From Pelagicoccus sp. (GTDB taxonomy: Bacteria > Verrucomicrobiota > Verrucomicrobiia > Opitutales > Opitutaceae), in assembly GCA_028284635.1 (NCBI GenBank), contig JANQRJ010000066.1:1-58908 (forward strand): a DNA stretch of 58,908 nucleotides, written 5' to 3'. Of the stretch, positions 52,372 to 58,908 are shown in pieces. The position numbers were made by a program, and so were the translations under genes. Positions within the stretch are counted from its first letter, which is position 1; each line of letters begins with the position of its first letter. The notes beneath the pieces were generated by a model. The model searched no databases. It saw only the letters and a program-made list of their open reading frames with translations, and was not told where the DNA came from.

Positions 52372-53733
52372 TCAGCTTTGCTTGGAGAGGATGAAGGATT
52401 TGATAGACGCTTCGTCGGGGGAAAGTGGATACTTGACGATCTTCTTGCTCTTGAGGGCTTCAAGGGAAGGATGGGTGGGCTCCGAACCGACGCAGTCTTT
52501 GACGACTTCGGGAAACTTCGCCGGATGGGCCGTAGCAAGAACTACGGTCGTCTCGAATTCGTCCAGTTCCTTGAACGCGCAGGCAGTGTGCGGATCGACT
52601 ACGTAGTTGTGTTTTTCGTACACCTTGGAGATGACCGATTCGATTTCGGCATCGTCCATCCGAGTGCTGCTCATCGATACGCCAGGAGCCAGATCAGTCA
52701 GCGAAACCGCTCCATTTCTCTTGAAATCCTCCATAGCCCGGCGCGTCGCCGCTGGATCACGTCCAAGCGAGAAATAGATGAAGCGCTCGAAGTTCGAAGC
52801 GACCTGGATATCCATCGAAGGCGCGTGACTTGGTCGGACCGCGCAAACCGAGTAGTCGCCCGCCGAGAAGAAGCGATGCAGGATGTCGTTGCGATTCGTC
52901 GCCACGCGAAAGCCGGCGACCTGCATGCCCATGCGGGAGGCCAGGTAGCCGGAGAGCACATTGCCGAAATTGCCCGTGGGCACCACGAAAGTAGCGCCAG
53001 CTCGTCGCTCGACTGGCAGCTTCAGCCAAGCGTATATATAATAGACGCACTGGGCGAGAATTCGGGCGAGATTGATCGAATTGACAGCAGAAAGCCTGAC
53101 CTTTCGGCTGAAGGTCTCGTCGCCAAAAGTGTCTTTCAATGCAGCTTGGGCATCGTCGAAGCTGCCCGTGATCGCCAGCGGGAATACGTTGTCTTGCTCG
53201 AGGCACGCCATCTGACGCTCCTGAAGTGGGGCGACTCGACCATCCGGATACAGGATGAAAATGTTCACTCCGCTTTTCCCAAGTAGACCGTTGATCGCAG
53301 CAGCTCCGGTATCGCCGGAGGTGGCCCCAAGCACGTTGATGGTCTCGCCGCTCTGGGCGACCTGGCGTTCGTAGAGCGAACCAAGCAGCTGCAAGGCGAA
53401 GTCCTTGAAGGCAAGAGTTGGGCCATGGAAGAGCTCCTGCACGAACAGCCCGTCGGACAGCTTCACCAGAGGAGCGTGCTCAGAGTGATCGAAACGGCTG
53501 TAGGCTCCTGAGATCAAGGTCTTGAGTTCGTCAGTCGGAATATCCGTGGCGAAGCGTTTGAAGAACTCGTAACAAGTATCCGGATACGATAGACCTTCCC
53601 AGCTCAGCATCTCGGAGCTCAAGTCCGGCAGAACTTCCGGCACGAAAAGCCCCTTGTCGGGGGCGAGCCCGATGCGAACCGCCTCGGAGAAGCTGTGCGG
53701 CTCAGTTTGACCTCTGGTGCTGATGAATTTCAT
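52372..53733 (-). CDS. thrC: Threonine synthase
   Basis: A pyridoxal-phosphate enzyme converting O-phosphohomoserine to threonine. 453 residues, close to the E. coli-type length. The Schiff-base lysine is K110 in PTLAFKDFALQ; the phosphate-binding loops are GATSGDTGAAA and VPTGNFGNV. It lies downstream of hom and lysC and uses the homoserine they help make (homoserine kinase is not seen here). The ATG at 53733 is only ~10 bases from the arm of the 53743 palindrome, which forms its leader. Confidence 0.95.
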   Translation of the reverse strand: MKFISTRGQTEPHSFSEAVRIGLAPDKGLFVPEVLPDLSSEMLSWEGLSYPDTCYEFFKRFATDIPTDELKTLISGAYSRFDHSEHAPLVKLSDGLFVQELFHGPTLAFKDFALQLLGSLYERQVAQSGETINVLGATSGDTGAAAINGLLGKSGVNIFILYPDGRVAPLQERQMACLEQDNVFPLAITGSFDDAQAALKDTFGDETFSRKVRLSAVNSINLARILAQCVYYIYAWLKLPVERRAGATFVVPTGNFGNVLSGYLASRMGMQVAGFRVATNRNDILHRFFSAGDYSVCAVRPSHAPSMDIQVASNFERFIYFSLGRDPAATRRAMEDFKRNGAVSLTDLAPGVSMSSTRMDDAEIESVISKVYEKHNYVVDPHTACAFKELDEFETTVVLATAHPAKFPEVVKDCVGSEPTHPSLEALKSKKIVKYPLSPDEASIKSFILSKQS

Positions 53734-53742
53734 CTGAATCCA

Positions 53743-53818
53743 AGGTAGGGACCGACCGCCGGGCGGTCCGCTTTACAGAATCTGACCCTGCGGACCGCCC
53801 GGCGGTCGGTCCCTACCT
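53743..53818. repeat. Palindrome, 'aaggtaggga' family, copy 2
   Basis: Arms 53743-53770 and 53791-53818 match perfectly over 28 bp. Each arm holds a hairpin with stem GACCGCC/GGCGGTC and a one-base apex. It separates lysC (stop 53835) from thrC (start 53733) on the minus strand. Confidence 0.9.
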
Positions 53819-53834
53819 CTGAAATGCAATGCAT

Positions 53835-55061
53835 CTAGCCTTCCTCCTTATCCAGACCGAAGGCCGTGTGCACGATACGCATGGCATCTTCGCAGCCTTT
53901 TTCGTCGATTACTACGGAGATCTTGATTTCGGATGTACTGATAATCTGGATATTCGCCTTCGCTTCAGCCAAGGCGCCGAAAAGCTTGCTGGCCACTCCA
54001 GAGTGGCTTCGCATGCCGACGCCCACCACGGAGAGTTTCACGATATCTCCGACCACGGCGACTTCGCCGCCGCCTATGGAGTTGAGCACCGATTCGACGG
54101 CGGCAACCGCGCGCTTCGTATCTTCGCGCGGCACGGTGAAGGTCATGTTGGCTACGCCGTGCCGACCGATGTTCTGCACGATCATGTCGACAATGGCGTT
54201 GGCTTCGCCCAGTGATCCGAAAATCCGGGCCGCAGTACCGGGCTCGTCCGGGATGTTGGTGATCATGATCTTCGCCTGATTGCGGTCGAGGGCTACGCCG
54301 CGTACTACGACGTCTTCCATTGAACTGACTTCCTGTTTCACGATGGTGCCTGGTTTTGAGGTGTCGAAACTTGATCGTACTTCGAATACGACGTTGAACT
54401 TGTTGGAAAACTCGACGGAACGAGCTTGCATGACCTTGGTGCCAAGGCTGGCCAGCTCGAGCATCTCTTCGTAGCTGATCTCGGGGATCTTGCGAGCCAA
54501 AGGAACGATACGAGGATCCGCAGTATAGACCCCATCGACGTCCGTGTAGATTTGGCAGACGTCCGCCTTCAAGCCGCTCGCCAGAGCGATAGCCGAGAGA
54601 TCCGATCCGCCGCGACCAAGCGTGGTGACCTGGCCGTCGTCGTTAGCCCCTTGAAAGCCGGCCACGATGACAACTGAGCCTTCCGCCAGACGGCTCTCGA
54701 TCTTGTCGCAGTTCATGCTGACGATGCGAGCCCGGGTGTGGAAGGGATCGGTCTTGATGCCAGCCATGGCGCCGGTCATGGAAACCGCCGGAACGCCGAG
54801 AGCGTGCAATGCCATGGCCGTCAAAGCGATCGTCTCCTGCTCGCCGACCGCCAGAAGCATGTCCATTTCCCGCTCGTTCGGGTTTTCGTTGATCGACTGA
54901 GCCCGAGCGATGAGTTCATTGGTCACGCCGGATCGAGCCGAGACCACCACAGCGACTTGGTGCCCAAGAGCGACGTCCGCCTCGATGATTTTCGCGACAT
55001 TCTTGATGCGCTCCACGTCTCCTACAGACGTGCCGCCAAACTTCTTTACGATGCGAGCCAT
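53835..55061 (-). CDS. lysC: Aspartate kinase
   Basis: Phosphorylates aspartate, opening the lysine/threonine/methionine pathway. 408 residues: the kinase domain begins with KKFGGTSVG and contains GFQGANDDGQVTTLGRGGSD and DVDGVYTADPR; two ACT domains follow from about residue 265 (ITNIPDEPGTAARIFG, then VGVGMRSHSGVASKLFG), which normally bind lysine and threonine for feedback. It follows hom by 21 bp, so the two are co-transcribed. Confidence 0.96.
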   Translation of the reverse strand: MARIVKKFGGTSVGDVERIKNVAKIIEADVALGHQVAVVVSARSGVTNELIARAQSINENPNEREMDMLLAVGEQETIALTAMALHALGVPAVSMTGAMAGIKTDPFHTRARIVSMNCDKIESRLAEGSVVIVAGFQGANDDGQVTTLGRGGSDLSAIALASGLKADVCQIYTDVDGVYTADPRIVPLARKIPEISYEEMLELASLGTKVMQARSVEFSNKFNVVFEVRSSFDTSKPGTIVKQEVSSMEDVVVRGVALDRNQAKIMITNIPDEPGTAARIFGSLGEANAIVDMIVQNIGRHGVANMTFTVPREDTKRAVAAVESVLNSIGGGEVAVVGDIVKLSVVGVGMRSHSGVASKLFGALAEAKANIQIISTSEIKISVVIDEKGCEDAMRIVHTAFGLDKEEG

Positions 55062-55082
55062 GCGTGTTCCAAATTTCGGATA

Positions 55083-56402
55083 CTAGTCCTCGAAAGTGCT
55101 GATGGGCATGCTGAACGGCTTGCCTTGCACGCGGTCGCATTTTTCGAGCGACTTGACTGCCTCTAGCAAAGCCCTTTCCGAAGTGAAATGCGTCGTCATA
55201 ATGAGAGAGGCATCCTTGGCTCCTTCGGCCACTTCCTTTTGCGTAACGCTGGCTAGGCTGACTTGATGTTCGGCGAGCAAGGAAGCGACCTCCGCCATGA
55301 CTCCCGGCTCGTCTAGGACCTGCAGGCGCACGTAGTAGCGAGACATGATCTCCTCGGGCTCGGCCAACTCGATGAGGTGACCACCCTTCGGTGCGGGATC
55401 GATAAAGCCGCCACAGTCCTTCTTGCCGATCAGTTTGGCCGCGTCGACGACGTCGGCGATTACCGCGCTGGCGGTGGCATCGCGCCCAGCTCCAGGGCCA
55501 ATGTAGACGGTCTCGCCTACCACGTCGCCGTGAATGGAAACCGCATTGAAAACGCCATCGACACTGCCGAGCGCGTATCTTTTGGATACAAGCGTGGGTA
55601 ACACCGAAATGTAGAGCTTGCCGGAAGCATGGGCGAGGTCGATCACCGCCAGCAGCTTGATCGCGTATCCATTCTCCCGGGCGTAGGAGATGTCGTCCTG
55701 CGTGACGGCCGCGATCCCCTCCACGAGCAGGTCGGAATAAGGCACCCATCGGCCGAAAGCCAAGTAGGCCAGCACCACGGCCTTGTGAGCAGTATCGATG
55801 CCATCCACGTCGAGAGACTCGTCGGCTTCCGCGTAGCCAAGTTCCTTGGCTTCTCGCAGAATGTCCTGATACGACCCGCCCTCGTTGGTCATGCGAGTCA
55901 GGATGTAGTTGCAGGTGCCGTTGAGAATGCCGTAGATGCTGCTGAAGCGGTTGACGACCAAGCCTTCCTTTATCGCTTTGATCACAGGAATACCGCCCGC
56001 CACGCTGGCTTCGAAAAGCACGTGACCTCCACCTTCGCGAGCGGCGTCGAACACCTCTGCTCCGTGATCGCAGAGCAGAGCCTTGTTAGCCGTGACGACA
56101 GTCTTGCCCGCCTTGAGCGCGGTCAACGTCACGGCCAAAGCCTTGTCGGTGCCACCCATGAGCTCGCAAAGCACGTCGATCTCCGGATCGGACGCGATCG
56201 ACAAAGCGTCGGTGGTGAGGACGCTCGGATCGAATTCGAAGTCACGAGACTTGCTTGTATCACGAACTGCAATACGTGTTACTTCAAGCCGCGCGCCGAG
56301 CTGCTCGCCGAGCGCTTCCTTCCTGCGTTTGAGATGGTTGAAGACGCCTTGCCCTACTACGCCAAAACCGCAGAGGCCGATTCTTATTACTTGGTCGCTC
56401 AT
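55083..56402 (-). CDS. hom: Homoserine dehydrogenase
   Basis: Reduces aspartate semialdehyde to homoserine. 439 residues: NAD(P)-binding GLCGFGVVGQG (residues 9-19), the catalytic-domain phrase FEASVAGGIPVIKAI and NGTCNYILTRM, and a C-terminal ACT domain (~345-430, YYVRLQVLDEPGVMAEVASL) that usually gives threonine control. The ATG overlaps the plsY stop by 4 bp and lysC follows, so this is a tight operon. Confidence 0.96.
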   Translation of the reverse strand: MSDQVIRIGLCGFGVVGQGVFNHLKRRKEALGEQLGARLEVTRIAVRDTSKSRDFEFDPSVLTTDALSIASDPEIDVLCELMGGTDKALAVTLTALKAGKTVVTANKALLCDHGAEVFDAAREGGGHVLFEASVAGGIPVIKAIKEGLVVNRFSSIYGILNGTCNYILTRMTNEGGSYQDILREAKELGYAEADESLDVDGIDTAHKAVVLAYLAFGRWVPYSDLLVEGIAAVTQDDISYARENGYAIKLLAVIDLAHASGKLYISVLPTLVSKRYALGSVDGVFNAVSIHGDVVGETVYIGPGAGRDATASAVIADVVDAAKLIGKKDCGGFIDPAPKGGHLIELAEPEEIMSRYYVRLQVLDEPGVMAEVASLLAEHQVSLASVTQKEVAEGAKDASLIMTTHFTSERALLEAVKSLEKCDRVQGKPFSMPISTFED

Positions 56403-57019
56403 TTGCTTTCATTCCCGGACTTGCGGGCGAATCTGTTTTCCTCGCCGCGCAGCAAGCGGACGATATTCTCGCGGTGTCTTACGATGACCAATACAGCCAG
56501 CGCTGCCGAGACCCAGACGAGCGGCTCGGCAACCCCTAGCAGAAGATTGCTCAGCGGCAGGCTGATCGCTAGGCAGATGGAAGCCAGAGAGACGTAGCGA
56601 GACGCGTAGAACACCGCTAGCCAGACCAGCGCTCCGATCAGGGCCGCCCACGGCATGAGGGCAACAACCCCACCGAGCATCGTGGCTACTCCCTTGCCTC
56701 CGCGAAACCGCGTAAAAAGAGAGAATGAGTGTCCTACAACTGCGAATACAAGGCCAATCAACGGATAGACATAAGAGACTCCGAAAACCAACAGCGGCCA
56801 GAACGTGGCAACGAAGCCCTTTACCGCATCGAGGGCGAAGACCAGGTTTCCAGCCTTCCTGCCTACGCAGCGCTTCACATTCGTCGCCCCGGGGTTGCGA
56901 CTGCCAACCGCGAAGATGTCGACTCCCTTGCTCTTGGCGACCAGGTAGCCGAAAGGCAGAGACCCTATCAGGTACCCTACTCCGGCAGCCGCAACGGCAG
57001 CTATGAGATCGACCGACAT
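56399..57019 (-). CDS. plsY: Glycerol-3-phosphate acyltransferase PlsY
   Basis: An inner-membrane enzyme moving an acyl group from acyl-phosphate to glycerol 3-phosphate, the first step of phospholipid synthesis. 206 residues with about five membrane helices and the three PlsY motifs: GSLPFGYLVAK, SRNPGATNVKR (substrate loop) and the FRGGKGVATMLGG loop. Its place between serA and hom joins lipid and amino-acid genes in one transcript; no direct functional link is known. Confidence 0.94.
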   Translation of the reverse strand: MSVDLIAAVAAAGVGYLIGSLPFGYLVAKSKGVDIFAVGSRNPGATNVKRCVGRKAGNLVFALDAVKGFVATFWPLLVFGVSYVYPLIGLVFAVVGHSFSLFTRFRGGKGVATMLGGVVALMPWAALIGALVWLAVFYASRYVSLASICLAISLPLSNLLLGVAEPLVWVSAALAVLVIVRHRENIVRLLRGEENRFARKSGNESK

Positions 57020-57039
57020 TTCAGATATCCAAAAATAAA

Positions 57040-58629
57040 CTACAGATGCACGAGCTTGGCCTGCTTGATCGCGTCGATGGACTTGATATCGGCCATAGCG
57101 GTTTCGCTCAGGTCGCTGTCGAGGCTAGCGACATTGAGGGCGACTCCGCCTACCTCATTGCGGCTTAGCGACATCGCCGCGATATTGACGCCATCCTTGC
57201 CGATGATGCCACCCACCTTGCCCACGATGCCGAGCTCGTCGCTGTTGGCGATGACCAGCATGCAGCCGTGAGGCTCCACTTCGACTTCGCGGCCGTTGAT
57301 GCTGACAATGCGAGGGGCGTTGCCCTTGCCGATGAGGGTGCCTTCGGCGGAGACGACTTCGCCTCCGGCAGCGTGAGCTTCGACGCGAATAAGCTCGGTG
57401 TAGTCGCATTCCTCGGAGGATTTGAGCACGTCGACAGCCAGGCCATGGCGCTCCATGATTACCATGGCGTTTACGAAATTCACGTTGCTGCTGATATCCT
57501 TGAGGTAGCCCTTGAGAATGCCGCGAGTAAGGGAGTTCGCGTCGAGATCGACGATCTTGCCCGAGTAGGTGATCTTGATCTTCTCGACCTTGGCGAGAGC
57601 GAGCTGCTGGACAAGCGAGCCGAGCGCAGAGCAAAGCTCAAGGTAGGGTCCGACGGTCTTTAGCGTCTGCTCGTCGAGAGAGGGCATGTTGATGGCGTTG
57701 CGAATCCCGCCGTCCCGCAAAACTGAGGTAACGCTTTCGGCGATTTCCAGGCCCACGCTTTCCTGCGCTTCTTCGGTCGAAGCGCCGAGGTGAGGCGTGA
57801 GATTCAGGTTCTTGGCAGCGCGCAGGGGGCTGTCTTCGGCCAGCGGTTCCGAACCGTAGACGTCGAGACCGGCCGCAGCGACCTTGCCGCTCTCCAGGCC
57901 CTTGAGCAAGGCAGCTTCGTCGATGATGCCGCCGCGAGCGCAGTTGAAGAGGCGCACGCCATCCTTCATGCTTGCGATAGCGGCATCGTCGATCATGCCA
58001 CGCGTCGCATCAGTGAGCGGCATATGCACCGTTATATAGTCAGAGGCGCCGAAGAGCTCATCGAGCTCGACTTGCTTGACGCCAGCGCCCTCGGCTTTGC
58101 TGTCCGAAAGGTAGGGATCGTAGGCCAACACAGCCATGCCGAAGGCCTTGGCCCGCTTGGCGACCTCCATGCCGATGCGTCCCATGCCGCAGATGCCGAG
58201 CGTCTTCTTGAAAAGCTCGCTGCCGCCGTAGATCTTGCGATCCCAGCGGCCCTCACGCATCGAGGCAGCGGCTTGAGCGATGGGACGGGCGCCGCAAAGC
58301 ATGTGGGTGAAAGTAAGCTCGGCGGTCGCGATGGTATTGCCGCCAGGAGTGTTCATGACGACCACACCGAAATCGGTGGCCGCATCGGCATCGATGTTGT
58401 CTACGCCGACGCCTGCCCGGCCAACTGCCTTAAGCGTCGGAGCGGCCGCTTCGAAAACCTCGCGTGTGACCTTGGTCTCGCTGCGCACGATGATCGCGGA
58501 GGCGCCCTTGGACAGTTCCAGGATCTTCTCCGGGGCGGAGCCATAGGCTTCAACCACTTCAAAGCCTTCCTGCTGCTTCAGGAAGTCGACTCCGATCGAC
58601 GAGATTTTGTCTGCTACCAGGATTTTCAT
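57040..58629 (-). CDS. serA: D-3-phosphoglycerate dehydrogenase
   Basis: Oxidises 3-phosphoglycerate, the first step of serine synthesis. 529 residues, the long type (as in Mycobacterium) with an intervening domain and a C-terminal ACT domain. Seen: GRAGVGVDNID, the NAD-binding GICGMGRIGMEVAKRA, NCARGGIIDE, the catalytic His in LTPHLGAST, then the intervening (ASB-like) domain (~315-455) and the ACT domain (~458-529, GCMLVIANSDELGIVGKVGG) that normally binds serine. The start was set at 58629 (MKILVADKIS). First gene of the serA-plsY-hom-lysC run, 20 bp before plsY. Confidence 0.95.
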   Translation of the reverse strand: MKILVADKISSIGVDFLKQQEGFEVVEAYGSAPEKILELSKGASAIIVRSETKVTREVFEAAAPTLKAVGRAGVGVDNIDADAATDFGVVVMNTPGGNTIATAELTFTHMLCGARPIAQAAASMREGRWDRKIYGGSELFKKTLGICGMGRIGMEVAKRAKAFGMAVLAYDPYLSDSKAEGAGVKQVELDELFGASDYITVHMPLTDATRGMIDDAAIASMKDGVRLFNCARGGIIDEAALLKGLESGKVAAAGLDVYGSEPLAEDSPLRAAKNLNLTPHLGASTEEAQESVGLEIAESVTSVLRDGGIRNAINMPSLDEQTLKTVGPYLELCSALGSLVQQLALAKVEKIKITYSGKIVDLDANSLTRGILKGYLKDISSNVNFVNAMVIMERHGLAVDVLKSSEECDYTELIRVEAHAAGGEVVSAEGTLIGKGNAPRIVSINGREVEVEPHGCMLVIANSDELGIVGKVGGIIGKDGVNIAAMSLSRNEVGGVALNVASLDSDLSETAMADIKSIDAIKQAKLVHL

Positions 58630-58781
58630 AGGAAAAAAAGAGTGCCCATCAAAGAAGCTGACCTTCAAAAAGCAAATATAGAATCGGGACGATTCCCGGA
58701 GCGAAAGAACGCTTTTCTAAGCCACGCTCAACACATTTGGCAGGCGCTTTCTGAAGCATAGGAATCAAGAAAACCAGGTTT

Positions 58782-58803
58782 CCAAGGTAGGGCCCGCTCG
58801 GCG
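58782..58803. repeat. Half copy of 'aaggtaggg' repeat
   Basis: The text ccaaggtagggcccgctcgg matches a left arm of the family at 43980 but no right arm follows before the contig-end repeat begins. Either the end repeat inserted in it or the partner lies past the contig end. Confidence 0.7.
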
Positions 58804-58809
58804 TGCAAA

Positions 58810-58908
58810 TGCGCATAGGCGTCAACTTAAGCCGAAAGGCGGTGGGCTGGAGGGCAATGCTCCGTCATTGCCGCGGAGCCTACAGAGGGAACAACCGGTG
58901 CGGCAACG
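58810..58908. repeat. Contig-end dispersed repeat, right copy
   Basis: Reverse complement of bases 7-105 with one mismatch. It contains GCC-GAAA-GGC and GGCAATG/CATTGCC hairpins. The contig ends inside it. Confidence 0.8.

Noticed and set aside
5316..53818. CRISPR array made by the many short repeats
   Set aside because: The repeats are inverted pairs at scattered sites, not evenly spaced direct repeats with unique spacers, and no cas gene is present.
1..58908. tRNA and rRNA genes
   Set aside because: No cloverleaf with a GTTCGAATC-type T arm and no rRNA-like stretch was recognised on either strand.

Overview
The window looks like one whole assembly contig from a GC-rich, polysaccharide-degrading bacterium, most probably of the Verrucomicrobia (Opitutae, Pelagicoccus-like). 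I infer this from gene content (xylose genes, an AraC regulator, GH74-like and SGNH secreted enzymes, planctomycete/verrucomicrobial-style secreted proteins) and from the intergenic repeats; nothing here proves the taxon. The first and last ~99 bases are the same sequence in inverted orientation (98 of 99 bases identical), so assembly probably stopped inside copies of one dispersed repeat.

Layout. 0.4-5.2 kb: hybrid histidine kinase and a large AsmA/DUF748 protein (minus strand). 5.6-10.4 kb: HAD phosphatase, then a xylose module (xylA and xylB on the minus strand, divergent AraC regulator). 10.9-14.1 kb: small membrane protein; secreted protein, ECF sigma factor and membrane anti-sigma candidate in one overlapping operon. 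14.3-18.4 kb: two ABC ATPase/permease pairs. 18.6-21.2 kb: zinc metalloprotease lipoprotein. 21.3-36.4 kb: four large secreted modular proteins on the minus strand, three with GH74-like propellers and one with an SGNH esterase domain, all ending in the same jelly-roll-like module; an IS110-family element lies among them. 37-41 kb: fasciclin protein, DEAD-box helicase, GtrA and DUF3108 proteins. 41-48.6 kb: sulfite reductase CysI, BaiN-like flavoprotein, IMP cyclohydrolase, VapBC, XerC-type recombinase, MazG, DUF971 and a second HAD enzyme. 48.7-58.6 kb: amino-acid biosynthesis: leuA (with a possible Leu-rich leader peptide), converging on cimA, thrC, lysC, hom, plsY and serA.

How the genes fit together. 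The secreted GH74-like and esterase proteins would attack xyloglucan- or xylan-like polymers outside the cell, and XylA/XylB would feed xylose into the pentose phosphate pathway; the physical link is only same-contig. SerA, Hom, LysC, ThrC, CimA and LeuA cover serine, the aspartate family, and the citramalate/isopropylmalate steps to isoleucine and leucine.

The most unusual feature is what lies between genes. Most intergenic gaps contain a long palindrome from one of about ten families. In several families each arm is itself a hairpin, and the differences between arms fall in hairpin loops, outside the hairpin, or as compensated base pairs in the stem. This suggests that the small hairpins, not the long arm-to-arm duplex, are what is maintained. 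No rRNA, tRNA or CRISPR array was seen.
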